From: Bretschneidera sinensis
Taxonomy: Eukaryota > Streptophyta > Magnoliopsida > Brassicales > Akaniaceae
NCBI GenBank assembly: GCA_023935145.1
Contig: CM043704.1
Span: 92,708,373 to 92,772,372 of the forward strand
Length of the DNA: 64,000 bases
Direction: 5' to 3'
A program made the position numbers and the translations under genes. Positions 24,963 to 37,500 of this stretch are shown here, piece after piece (positions within the stretch are counted from its first letter, which is position 1; every line of letters begins with the position of its first letter). The notes below the pieces were generated by a model. It did no database searches. It was given only the letters and a program-made list of their open reading frames with translations, and was not told the DNA's origin.

Positions 24963-25780
24963 TATAACCTATTAAACAATAAAATTTAATGTTCATGAAA
25001 TAGATTTAGTTAATATTGTCAATATTTTCTTATTTGATTACTCTAAAAAAAACTCTCATTTTATTCATTGGATAAAAAAATGAAAATTTAAAAGTAATTT
25101 TAAAAAATAAACTGAGAAAACAATTTTAAAAACAATTATTTAAATAATTATCTGTTATAAATATATTTTTTTTATCAAATCAACATATCAAGTGATGTGA
25201 GTATAAAACGTACGAACCATTTCAAGTTAAATACTCTTTAAAAATTATTTATAAAATGATTTTTATTTTTTTATAAAATTAAATTTATATTAAAAAATCT
25301 GTTTTACATCCGTTTTACTAAACATCAAATAGTGTATAACTTCAAATCTGTTTTAACGTTTAAAAACAATTTTATAAACCATAAAATTGTGATGCTTTCT
25401 AACAGAGTATCCATTGTAAAGATGGAGAGACATGTTTTGGACTGCATGCGCAGAACTGCAGATAGCAGTACTCTCTAAGTTTCAGTAAAAAACATTTTTT
25501 CTTAGACCAACCTAAGTTCTAAAAACTTGAGCACCTAGGAAATGGCAGGTACTTCTGGGTAGGCTATGGCACATATACAGACAAAACTAAAGGTAAAGGA
25601 AGCTACAGTAACCTTCTCACGTGCTGTAGATTCCGCGTGAACCCACTCATTGTGAGCTGTAACCCACGCTTGTCTCCATTCACCAACTCTCTACTCCTCT
25701 CAAATTGTGCCAAACACTCCAGCCTGTTTCCCTCTACATGGTTCAATTTATTACTCTCCCTTCATTCAAACTACTCTCTG
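24963..25780. other. AT-rich upstream region of the GASA gene
   Basis: AT-rich to about 25400, then more mixed sequence that is probably the promoter of the peptide gene. No specific regulatory element is claimed apart from the TATA box listed separately. Confidence 0.45.
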
Positions 25781-25790
25781 CTTCCTCTGC

Positions 25791-25798
25791 TATAAATA
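25791..25798 (+). promoter_or_regulatory. TATA box of the snakin/GASA gene
   Basis: TATAAATA lies 71 bases upstream of the ATG at 25862, which would give a leader of roughly 40 bases. Confidence 0.7.
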
Positions 25799-25861
25799 CC
25801 CACTTAATTTAGCTCACACCACTCTTCAATCACTACCTAAAAAATTCTCTGTTTTGCCAAA

Positions 25862-26330
25862 ATGAAGCTCATTTTTGCAACTCTGTTTTGCTCCCTTCTC
25901 CTTAGTTCCCTTTTCTTGGTACCCACAATGGCAAATTCAGGTATGCATATATAAGAGCTTCTCAAGCTAGTTAAAGGGAATTTCAGATGCATGAAACCAA
26001 ATGAGAAAAAAAAGGGCTAAAATTGTTCTAGCAAGCTATATCTAACTTGGGTTTTGCTTGTTTTACTTCAAATTTTAATTTTGTAAATGGGATAAATCAT
26101 TGATAATAATTGTTTTTTTCCTTTTTTGGTGGTGTGGGTATGCAGAGTTTTGTAGCAAGAAATGCGATGCAAGATGCTCAAAAGCAGGAGTGCCGGATCG
26201 CTGCCTCAAGTATTGTGGGATATGCTGTGAGCAGTGCAAGTGTGTTCCTTCTGGGACCTATGGCAACAAGCATGAGTGCGCTTGCTACAGGGACAAGAAA
26301 AACAGCAAGGGAAAGCCCAAATGCCCTTGA
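25862..26330 (+). CDS. SN1: Snakin-1/GASA family secreted cysteine-rich peptide
   Basis: Two exons, 25862-25940 and 26146-26330, with a GT-AG intron in phase 1, give 87 residues. Residues 1-25 form a hydrophobic signal peptide ([19 protein letters not shown]). The rest is a GASA domain with all twelve conserved cysteines at 29, 33, 37, 46, 50, 53, 54, 57, 59, 71, 73 and 86, the block [18 protein letters not shown], and the typical end KGKPKCP. Spacing and motifs are closest to potato snakin-1, a short apoplastic antimicrobial peptide; related GASA proteins are gibberellin-regulated growth factors. Almost no linker separates the signal peptide from the domain, as in snakin-1. The start is the first ATG after the TATA box. 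A second frame over exon 2 is only a shadow. Confidence 0.95.
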
Positions 26331-27902
26331 GCGAAATTAAGTTAGGTCTTTTAATTAATTGATTTCCACATAAGAGAGAGAGAGGGGAAGAATATGATGG
26401 ATCAGCTAGTGATGTTTGAGTATTAATAGTGAGGTTAGATGTATGCTTATATAAGAGATTGTATGCCATTGTAGTTCTTGCGTTCTAAGTATGTTTGTTA
26501 TTCCAGTCATTGGGAACTGAGCTGTTGGATGCAATTTGCATGAGACCCTTTTTTGAGGAAGTTTATGTTTTGAGTTGGTATAAATTTTATTATTATTCTA
26601 TTTTATAATGTAAGGCATATCGTGAATGTGTCTAAAATAAATTAACTCTGACTAAACCAACCAAGTTGGTTTGTGAAATTAAAATCAAATTCAACAAGTT
26701 AAATTAACTCATAGACATGGATTGAGTTAGATTATTTAATTTAATTTTTTGATTAAATTAAATTTTTATTAGAATTCAAAAATATCAACTAGCAATAAAT
26801 TAGTAAATTACGTATTAACGGTTAAAATTTATTAATTGATTGTTTTGAACCGATTCGGTTAAAACAGTTCGGTTAATCAGTTAATCAATTAATTAAATAA
26901 AATATATCGGTTAATTAATCGGTTAATGGTTAATTTTTTTAATCGTTTCGATTGTTTAACCGACTAAGAAATTAATTAATATTTCATATTAATAATATGT
27001 TAAATATAATATATATATATAATATAAAAATTAAATAATTTAAGTATAAATTAAACATATAATATATAATAAATTAAAAAAAATTAATTATATAAATAAT
27101 ATCGGTTAAGCAATTAACCGATCGAAATTAATTCAATAGATTAATATTAAAATACTTAAGTTAATTCAATCGAAAAAGTTAAAAATATTTGATTGAAAAA
27201 AATCGATTAAAATTTTAATCGATCGTTTGCACTCCTTTATCTTTGACCACTCAATTTGTCATTCAGTTAGTTGTGTATGCCGATAAGATGTAACTTGAGA
27301 GTCGATGGACGATCCTAGCTAAATATTACAATGTAATTCTATTTTTTCAATTCAAATGCCAAATATTATAATAGAATTTTAAAATTTAAATTGAATAGTT
27401 TTCGGACATTCAATTTCCAAACGTTCATGCATTTGAAACCGTAAAAAAACATATCATATATATAAACCTTACACTTTAGAAATTTTCATAAACTACAAGA
27501 ATAAAAAATTGATAATTTTGTCAATCTGAAAGTCAATTTTTAAATTCAGACTTACTGTTACGGATTGGATCAAGATTTAAAAAAACTTCAACTCGAATTT
27601 AATTTTTTTAAACTTAACCCAATTTAACTTTAAAAAATCAAAATTTTAACTTGCTCAAAATAATAAATTGAGGTCAAGTTGTGCCGGGCTAACCTACCCA
27701 ATTTGCTAACGTATAAGTTACAACAAATACTCCATTGGGCTGGAGCCCCACAAAGTCCAATTATCTCACAAGACAAAGCGGCCTCGCTTTTGGCAGTTTC
27801 GCTATTCTCACTACCAAGCAAGGCCCCCCCACCTCCTCTCTCATATCATTTCCATTTCAAAATCGGATCACCAGCGAGGGAGAGATCTCGCAGAACTCAG
27901 CA
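26331..27902. other. Intergenic, with an AT-rich repeat built of GGTTAAT words
   Basis: 26331-26600 is probable 3' UTR of the GASA gene. About 26830-27230 is dense in CGGTTAAT/ATTAACCG words in both orientations and ends near TTTGCACTCCTTT. This is typical of a non-autonomous DNA transposon family in plants, but no clean terminal repeats or target duplication were found. The last 200 bases are upstream and 5' UTR of the next gene. Confidence 0.5.
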
Positions 27903-30175
27903 ATGGAGATCCCCAAAGTTCAAGAGGTACATCATATACAATCCCTCTCTAAATGCGTAAACGTGTACGTATGTATAGATGATATCTATGTGCATTTAAT
28001 ATACGATTCGTTTTATCCAGATCGTGGAGAAGCAAGTGTTGACGGTGGCCAAAGCCATGGAGGACAAGCTGGACGAGGAGATCGCAGCCTTAGATCGGAT
28101 AGACATGGACGATCTGGATGCATTGAGAGAGAGGAGGCTGCAGCAGATGAAGAAGATGGCGGAGAAACGGAGCCGTTGGATCGCCCTCAGCCACGGCGAG
28201 TACACTGAGATCCCCTCGGAGAAGGACTTCTTCTCCGCTGTCAAGGCTAGCGACCGCGTCGTTTGCCACTTCTATCGCGAAAACTGGCCCTGCAAGGTAT
28301 GTATGTACATATACATATAAAGCCTTTTTTTTTATGTTTGTTTAAAATTAAGCTTGAATAAGCTGGTTTTGGTTAGTTTCGTGTTGATGGTTGAGGAATT
28401 TTGTCTTGGTTCTGTTGTTGATGGGATGAGTGGTTTGCTAGGCTCGTGGAAACTAAAATTGAATTCCTTTCGTGGATGGTTTGTTGGGTTTTGGTGTTGC
28501 TAAGCTGGTGTTTGATTTAGGAATCTTTGGTTCCATTGTTGATGGGGTGCGTGATTTGGGTGAGTTGTAGTGGAAAGTTATGTAGGATTTAAGATTGGTA
28601 GAGAGCGGGCGTTGGTTCAAGAAATTTGAATATTGAAAAGTTGGTTTAGTTCAAGATTTTTTGGTTGCATTGATAACACAATGTTTGATTTGGTGATTTC
28701 TGAAAAATTATACTTGATTTTAGCTTGCTAGAGAGTAGTGAAGTGGTGTTGGTTTTAGAAATTTAAGTTCTTACATAAAATATTTATAAAAAAAAAATAT
28801 TTTAAATGGAAAGTTTGTTAGATGTGTTTTTAAAAAAAAAATCAAATAGCATAACATCTCAAATAAATGAATATCAAAGACTATCATAAAATAAAAATCA
28901 ACGATAAACTTTTCTATTTTAAAAATTAAAATGATACTGTATGTTTTTTTTTTGTTTTTTGAGAAAAATACGAATTCAAATAACCTAAAAATTTGTATTA
29001 TAAACACTTTTGAGATAAATAATTGATAAATAGAATTATTAAACTTATCATAATCACTTGAAGATATTTTAATACTAAAGTTACTTTAATCATCATGAAA
29101 ATTTATATCCAATTAAAATTTTGATTCTTCAAAGAAATTCATTTTGGAGCTACTTGATGGTGGAAATTGATGTTTTGGGGTGAATCATAGGTTTTAAAAA
29201 GGTTTGGTATGTTAATGTTATTTTAGCAAAGTTGGTTGAAGGTAGTGCAATGTAATTTGCTCATGATTTGCATTTTGAGAGCTTCCTTTAGATACAGTAT
29301 GGTGTATAAACAGAGGTGACAAATGGCGTTGGTAATTCAGGAACTTTTGGTCCCATTATTAATGGCACATGTAATTTGTTCATCTGTGAAAAGTTTTGTT
29401 TAAAATTGAGGGGATAATTTAAGAGACTTTTCTCCTAATGCTTGTCTGCCCTGTTACTGAGTATTGAAATAAGACTCTAAGAGGCTGTTTGGTATGGGGT
29501 ACAGAAGTGGGATAGGACTAAATTAGTCCCACATGAACGGTTAATCCCATGTTTAGTTAGAGAGATTGACTGTTCACATGGGATTAGGGTGGGACTTAGT
29601 CCTAATCCTATGAAATTTGTCCTACACTTCCCCTGGGACAAAAGTAATCCCACCTTTATGGGATTAATTTTTTTTCTATACCCATTCTACCTTTGCAAGA
29701 ACAGACCCGATTCATAGTCTTCTTCCCTCCACCTTCTCCTCCTCCATCTCTTCCCCCTTCTTCTTCCTACAGATCTGCATGAGACAACAAACTCCTCCTC
29801 GTCCTATTTCCCTTTCTCCTCCTCCATTTCTTCCACCTTCTTCTTCCTCCAGATCTGCACATCTGCACGTAGAGACAACATATCTCCTCCTTCGTACCCA
29901 ACGCAGCAGCACGACAACACACGGCAGTGGCTCCTCCAGCACGGCAGCGGCTCCTCTAGTGCCGATCTACAATTTTATTTTTTCATTTTTGGTTGCCCAA
30001 AATTTGAAAAAAAAGTTATGAAGAAGAAAGAAGGATGAGGAGGAAGAGAACAAAGATGGAGGAAGAAGAGAATGAAGATAAAAGAGGAAGAAGAAAAAAA
30101 AAAGTCTTTTGTTGTGAACCAACAGAGGAAGAAGAAGAGGAAAAATGAAATAAAGTGTGTTGACTGTTGTGGTGT

Positions 30176-30212
<37 letters not shown>

Positions 30213-32180
30213 AAGATTTATGAAAAAAATGAGGTTATTTTAGTTTTTATATTTGTTATCCCACTTTAATTCAAATACTGAAAATTTATGAACCAAACAT
30301 AGAACTAAAATAGTCATAGTTTAATCATTTCTAATCCTATCCCTTTATAATCCTAATACTATCTCACTACAATCCTGTCCGTGAACCAAAGAGACCCCAA
30401 TTGGGATTTGGGAGAGCTTGTTGTTGGGCAATGTTGACTCTTTGGTTCGTTGGGCTAAGAATTCAAAGAACAAGAAGAGAATTAGAAGAACCTATATATT
30501 TCCTTTCAAGTGATTCTGAACTTACATTTAACATGGTGTAAGCAAATATCTGGCTATGGTATCCAGCATCTATGAGTTGGCCTCAGCTCTGTTGTTGAAA
30601 TGGGGTTAATATATGTCTTACATAGTCTCTCCACTCAAGTGTCTTTGTAACAGAAATCCGATTGAAATCTACTGATTTAAAGGTATGGGCAACTCATTGG
30701 GGTTTCTTGTGGTCTGTGGTGCTGTGCAAGATTGGGGATGGTATGACATAGAGAAAGAGAGGAAGGGTGTGGTTGGGTCTTCTTACAGGGGCAACCAAAC
30801 CCTGATTTAGAAATTTATTAAGCTTACATGGGTCAATAGGAAATTTCTTTCAGTTTCATTGGATGTCTGATGGGAACACGAAGAAGATTAGAATTAGAGA
30901 TTTTAATCTAGGAATTGAGAGATATGGAGATAATTATGTAATTGAAAATATTAAGAATTATTATCTTAGTTAGCTTCCTTATTTGAATAGGATTAGTATT
31001 AGGCTTATCTTCTTTTATTGTTGTATGATATGTTGTTCTTACTTTTTTAAGATTTAATTTTTATCTTTAGGTTATTCATTTGTTATGCAACAACTTATGA
31101 ATGAATTCAGATTAAATTATCAATTATTCATACTCTGTGATTGAGTGTTGAGCTGCCCATGTGATTTGGACTACTGTTCCATGTGATTTAGTTCAGTGTT
31201 CCCATGTGATTTGGAAAGATCCATTTGATTTGGATAATCTATGTTTAATTTTCATGACTTTTTTCAATTTTTCCCTGTTGTACGACATCAATGTTATTTT
31301 GTTGTTTGTACCTATTTAAGACCAGCTGTCTACATATAATCGACGCACTGTTTATTAATGATGTGGTAGTTAATTGTAAATATTTAAGCTGTAACTATTA
31401 AATGCATAGGTGGCACGAACAATTGTTTTGTGGCTTATGTTATTATTATGGACAAATTCAGGTTGGTTGTATTGTGAAAACTACTAATACTGTTCAATCC
31501 CATCTGTTTGTTGTTTTTTATGATTTTTTTAAAAAATTAAAATGAGAGGAGGGAATGGACCTGGATGCCTTATTAAAAAGCAATGCATGGTGCTCGAGTA
31601 ATTGCATCTAGAAGTGTTGGAAAGGCAAGTATGCTAAGAGGGCCCTTCTATCTGATGTGTGCAAGAATTCCTCTACCTCTAAATAATGCTGAATTTTGAA
31701 GCAGATTTGAATTTTGGGAAAAACAATTTGTTTATGGTTCTTTTGCAGGTGATGGACAAGCACTTGAGTATACTGGCAAAGCAGCACATAGAGACACGTT
31801 TTGTCAAAATTCATGCTGAGAAAAGTCCATTCTTGGCTGAGAGGCTCAAGATCGTTGTTCTTCCGACCCTTGCCCTTATAAAGAATGCTAAAGTGGATGA
31901 TTATGTGGTACGTTGGAGATTAAATGCATGGTATTGACTGAATTGTTTGGAAATTTCACTTCATGGTCATTCAACATTAACAGATCCTTATTATGGTTAT
32001 TAGGTTGGATTCAATGAGCTTGGTGGGACAGATGAGTTCAGCACGGAGGAACTGGAAGAGAGGTTAGCAAAAGCACAAGTCATCTTTTTTGAGGGTGAAT
32101 CATCCCAAAATCCATTGAAATCTAGTGCACAAACTAGGAGTATCCGACAAAGCAGAAACTCAGACTCAGACTCTGAGTAA
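27903..32180 (+). CDS. Thioredoxin domain-containing protein 9 homolog (phosducin-like)
   Basis: Four exons, 27903-27926, 28021-28296, 31749-31907 and 32004-32180, all phase 0 with GT-AG introns, give 211 residues. Residues 1-60 form a charged helix (EKQVLTVAKAMEDKLDEE). A thioredoxin-like fold follows (VVCHFYRENWPCK, LAERLKIVVLPTLALIK), then DDYVVGFNELGGTDEFSTE and a Ser/Asp-rich tail ending SDSDSE. The CxxC pair is absent: only Cys99 remains at the position, as in TXNDC9, so no redox catalysis is expected. Animal and yeast members bind the CCT chaperonin and affect tubulin and actin folding; that role here is inferred from the family. The start codon opens an eight-residue first exon, MEIPKVQE. 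Intron 2 is 3.45 kb and holds a transposon. Confidence 0.93.
29481..30398. mobile_element. Tourist-like terminal-inverted-repeat element with CT-rich core
   Basis: The left end reads GAGGCTGTTTGGTATGG and the complement of the right end reads GGGGTCTCTTTGGTTCAC, sharing the Tourist/Harbinger-type TTTGGTT core. Subterminal parts carry TAATCCCA and TAATCCTA words in inverse orientation. The core at about 29715-29870 is nearly pure CT with CTTCTTCC repeats. A relative lies at 55559-56541. The element has no transposase. It lies in intron 2 of the TXNDC9 homolog. Confidence 0.72.
30175..30212 (+). repeat. (TA)n microsatellite inside the Tourist-like element
   Basis: Near-continuous TA repeat with a single AA interruption. 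Confidence 0.85.
30399..31748. other. Rest of intron 2 of the TXNDC9 homolog
   Basis: T-rich intron sequence. No element or conserved frame was recognised. Confidence 0.5.
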
Positions 32181-32574
32181 ATCTGGCATTGTTTGTTGTT
32201 GTATAATATATCTGCTTAAGCCATGGAAATGGATGGGATCAGTTGACCTTCCATCTTACGCTGGAAAAATCACAGGCTAATCAATTTCTACCTTGGGATG
32301 GTGGTCATATTGGTCGTGCTTGGTCAGAATTTTAGATGCAAATTTGTTGCTATTTGTAAGATCCTTGTTTATCATCTTCCAAATCACCTCTTTCGATGTT
32401 ATTGCAGACTTGCAGTGATGTCAGCCCAAGAGTCCCTCTATTATGCCTTTAAAATATAGTTGATACCCTCGTAAATGAAATTTCAGATGATTCCCGTATC
32501 TTGTATTTGGTCCTTGTATGGAACGGTGAAGTTGAAAAGAAACATATGGCCTTCCTCTCCCCGCTTCACCAATA

Positions 32575-33231
32575 GGGGTGAGCATGGATTGATTTGTGTC
32601 GGATTGACTTAAAAAATCAAATCTATCCAATTATATCGGATTGAAAAAATCTCAAACTCAACTTATGAATATAAGATAAGCAAATCAATTGAACAAATTT
32701 TTGAAAAACATATTGAAAGTCCAAAAGAAATATTCTCACGAGAATAAATAGTATTTTTCAACTAAACAATATTAAAATGAAACATGTGCCTTCTATATTT
32801 AAATTCAAACTTGTGTTTTTTTATGGAAACTAGCACTTTTTGGTGAAGGGTTTCTATGAAGAAAAAAAAGAATGAGAATATATATATAAACACACAAAAT
32901 ATATATTGCAATTTAAACAAACTTATGTAAATATGATTGTAGTCCATCAATTCACACAATTAATATAACAATTCAAACTAACTTACATAACAAAATGTTA
33001 ATATAATCCATCAATTTTTAAAGTAATTATATTTTATATATATATATATAATATAATATAATTATATAATGATCGAGTTATCGGTTTGAGATTGAAATTT
33101 TTTAACTCGTGATCCAACTTAATCCATCGGATTAATAAATTTACCCAACCCAACTTTTGAAAACCTCAAATTAACTCATCACATCGGTTTGGATCAAATC
33201 TACAAACCTACTAGTTTTCATGTTCACCCTT
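32575..33231. mobile_element. AT-rich non-autonomous element with short inverted ends
   Basis: The left end reads AGGGGTGAGCATGGATTG and the complement of the right end reads AAGGGTGAACATGAAAAC, an 11-of-13 match at the termini. The interior is AT-rich, with inverse copies of words such as ATCGGATTGA and TCAATCCATC. No clear target duplication was found, so the superfamily is unresolved. The element sits just past the 3' end of the TXNDC9 homolog. Confidence 0.55.
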
Positions 33232-34547
33232 ACCCTCTACTCCACTCCCCTAAAAAAGAAATGAAACTCGAGGTAGAACTGATTAAGCACTGTGATTGGC
33301 TAGGGAGAAGTATGCTAATATATTCACAGGATGGCACCCGAATAATCAACCCAACAGATTTAATGCAAGGTTACTGATTCTGGGATCTCATGGATTTTCC
33401 AGTTATATATGAAATCGACTAAAATGAAGAAGCTACCATTTAGCAGGTTTCATTCATGATTAGAAGACTACAAGAGTAAAAGTACGCTAAGCAATAGGCA
33501 TTCTTAACCCTATTACTTAGCCAATTATTTTGATTATTGAAAGTAGATAGTTCTAGACATTTTGGTTTTTGCTTTCAATCTTATGATTTTCATAAGAAGC
33601 ACAGGAATTCGGTCAATACATTGGCCTGAAAGGAAACAGCCCTTGATCATGGCTCTGCTTAAGTCTATATGACTGCAAATCTCAAGGAACTAATGATAAT
33701 TTAATTCAATTACCTAATTAGGATTGATATGAAATCTTAGAACCCATTTGTTTTCCCAAGGAATGGAATTAAAAATGAAATTTGAAAGAGATTTTGAGAT
33801 GTTGATAAAGCACATTGTTTCACGCGGAATAAGATTACCATATTAAATTCGGCAATCTTATTCCCCTTCGTTGAGTATGAGGTAACATATTTCACCATCA
33901 AGAACACCAACGCCTCATCCCTTCTGAGCTTCAATTTTAATGAAGAACTCTTATTTTATTCAAGAGTTTAAAAAATGTAAGCAAGTGAAGTACTAGTCCA
34001 CAGTTTAAAAAATGTAAGCAGGCAACAAGCATAGAAGATACAGAACCTGCAAATCAACCCTAAATGATGCAACAGAAAATAGCAAACTATCAAAAAGAAA
34101 ACAAAGAAACCATCATAATCTCCAAAATCTAATGTGCTTTATAACAAGCAAAAGTACCATGAAGAGCACAAAAACATACAATTTCATATAACAACGCTTA
34201 CTACTTCCTCACTCTTAATTATGGTTGGTGTGGCTAAGCACACAAACATTCCATAAGAGGAGAACCTTCTTAGTTTCTCTGGCACCTGCACCCTAACTTC
34301 ACTTGAAGTTACAAAAAATAGAAGCTGACAATCTTAAAACACGGACACTAGCAACTAACAACAATACACATAATATGAGACTCAGAGTTCGATCCCCTCA
34401 CCACCAATATACTAAAATAATAGTAAAAAAACAACACACAATTATATACTAGTTAAGTCCTATCAGAAGAAGAACTGCAAAATAGGATAAGCTAAACAAG
34501 CAGTGAGCCACTTTGTGTTGAAACTTGAACCCATTTCTCGTCTCTGG
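33232..34547. other. Intergenic between convergent genes
   Basis: Spacer between the plus-strand TXNDC9 homolog and the minus-strand Pumilio gene, including the latter's 3' UTR. Nothing else is recognised. Confidence 0.5.
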
Positions 34548-37500
34548 CTAGTGGCTTACCCTACATGCTCTTATACATCCCCTGGCTCGGGCCAGTACCC
34601 TTTTCCCATATGGATGACTGTGGAGAAATGCATAGTTCATCATAATGCAACTGGCGAGGGTGTGGTGGAGATCCCTATGCATCAACTGAAGAAGCGAAAC
34701 GAAAAAAGGAAAAGATTTTTTTAAGAATTTAATCAAGAAACACACATATAGAGATTGAGAAAGAGATAATTATATATAAGACTGCTGCATATGCTTAGCT
34801 CTTAAAAAAGTACATAATTTTAGAGTTGTAGAATGATATTTATATGTAACTCTCATTAAGCACATGGGATGATGATCATTTGGGATAGAGTATATAGCAA
34901 TAGCAGAATCAAGCATTTAGACCCAAACGAGTCCCATTTAGAAAAAAAAGACTTTTACCTACATCTGGTCCATGGTCCATGGAAATTTCTTGGATCATAT
35001 GTACTCTCCATCGGAGAGAGACAAAAGAACTTTTCTCGAGCAATCTATATTTGACTATGAAAAGTATATTTGGTTCAAAAAACTCCGATGAACCAAGTCT
35101 AGGTAAGAATATCTCCCATTTTAGACCTTCGATCCTAATAAATGACTAGTGACACAAAAGTGTTAGAAAGACTTTTCTGTCACTCTTAGTTATTAGTAGA
35201 GTTTTCTATAAATTACTAGTGGATTTTCTAGAGAAATTTGAGATCTAAAGCCTTGTTTGAGTACTTGATTAAATCAAGGTTAAATCACCAAAACTTGAAG
35301 TTTTTAGAGTTAAAAACTTAAGTTTAAAAACTTCAAGTTTTGATGATTTAAGTTAGATGATTTAAATAGGGGTACCTGGAAGGGTATGAATAGCACTGCT
35401 CTGACAAAATATATAGCCTTGTAAGCAGGGAAAGCAATAGCTCAGGACATAGCGGTTAGAAACGAATGAGAATTAACATAATTCAGATTCTTGGTTAAAT
35501 CTTAACCTTAATTTAGGTTAAGATCTTATGTATAGATCCAACTTTCCTTACATGAAGCTTAGTATTCTAAAGGAGGCTCTTCTAGGTTGAAAGTTTATGT
35601 CACCATTTTAACAAAAAAAGAGCCAAAACTATCATGAATATTATGAAATAGGCTAAAAATAGAGCTCAAGATTCTATATGAAGTATATTATATTATAATA
35701 TCATTTGAAATAACATTGAATAATAAAAAAAATCTTAAGAGAGGTTTATTATAAATGTAATTCCATGTCAGATAAAAAGAAGAATTATAAAGAGAGTAAA
35801 ATAAATGCAAAGGTTATCTGACCTCCTCAGATACATTCAATGCTGACTGAATAACGAAGTTCCCATATTCATCTTGAACAAGCTTTAAAAAGTTTGGACT
35901 AAGAATAATCTCCTTGATAATCCTTCTTGAATGCTCTTTTACAATAATATTTTTGAAACATTTCTCCACAACATGGCTGCCAAACTTGTTCATGGACATA
36001 GGAACATAATTCCCTTCAAGCCTTTGTATTATATCTGCTGTGAAGTGTGGATTATTTAATTCTAGTATACACTGCACAACATAGTTCCTGAAAAGAAAAA
36101 AAATATTATGATATAGAAATTGATCATTAAATTCAATATATGCAACGAAAATGAATATGATGGTTCATATATAAATCGTCCTTTTTAAGAAAAATATTCG
36201 AAGCAACAGTTATATATGTAATTATCCTAATAATTCTTTTTGATAATAAAACAAACCCGAATTGGTGTTTTGATAGGAACAATGCATTTGCCGTTATTTC
36301 ATTTATGAGGTGCTCTCTAAGTGCTCCCTTGGTGTTACGGATAAATTTTTGCAACACAAAACATCCAGTTTTGTCTGTTGCAAGTTCGAGGCAATTGCTC
36401 GCTATTTCTTCCTGAAGAGGCTGCAACCAAGAGAGGAGGATTTTATCAGAAGATTTAATAATGAATTGAAACCGTTTGATTTTCAATAATACATATAGTT
36501 AGTATGTTAAGAATAATTCAATGCTGATGTCATGTAAGCATCTGCCTTCTTACCAAAAATCAGATCAATAATTCATATGAAAGATATCCAAGCTAAGAAA
36601 ATAGGCCAGAGCCTATCAGTAATTAAGTAAAATCATTAGGGACTAAAATAATTGCATCTGAAAAATGAGATTGAATTTTATAAATGAATCATGATCAGTT
36701 CAATTAAAACGCGTATTTTAAAGTAAAATGAACACAATTAGAATAAGAAAGTGCAAAATTCTTTGTTATAGAGATGCTCTCTTACTGTGTAGGACACTAT
36801 TATTTTTAGGGCTACCTCATGGGCATAAATTAGAATTCTCTAGTTGTTAATGTTGCAGCTAAGTGCCAGGGCTTAGACACTCCCTTTCTGGCAGGATATC
36901 ACTTGCATAAGAATTGTAGTTTCTACTTGTAAAGCATGCAATTTCATACTTACATCTACATTAATGTAAAACTCAAGAAATTCTTGCATAGGCCGGAAAA
37001 ATTATAACACATCACATCGATCATCCGAGAAAAGAGTTGATCATTGAGTTGATCATTCCAGATAAAAATTGAACACGTTATGATGTTTTTTGGAAGAACT
37101 TCTCGAACATATCATCATATATATGCATAAACTCATCCAAATTGCAAAAATAATATACATACATAAAGAGAGATAATTTGTAAAGGATGAAAATACTATA
37201 GCGAGGAACATATACAGTGCACAAGTTACCTTTGTTTCTTCATTGAAAAATTCTGTGAGGCAAAGAATAATTACATGATGCCCTTGCCCTTTGAAGTCAT
37301 TGTCCATGTCCTTTGACCTTACATGATTCCCTTGCTCTTTAAAGTCATTGTCCTTTGACCTTATAACAAGATGCCCATGCTCAGTAATGTTCTTGCATAA
37401 GTTGATAGTAATAGGTTTCAAACCTGACACAAGTAAGGATATTTGCTCTCGTGTTTTCAGATGGGTTATCATTTCCTGCACTGCACGAGATCTGCAAAGA

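Noticed and set aside
26110..26340. 76-residue frame overlapping the GASA exon
   Set aside because: It is the shifted frame of a strongly conserved cysteine-rich exon and has no start context or homology.
29712..30021. Frames rich in Pro/Ser or Glu/Arg in the Tourist-like element
   Set aside because: They come from the CT-rich core of a transposon. Composition alone keeps the frame open; the same applies to 55711-56011.
35814..35822. Pumilio stop codon two codons after exon 4
   Set aside because: Reading through the GT donor at 35822-35821 would end the protein before the PUF cap. The exon at 34685-34548 supplies the missing PYGKRVL end in phase.
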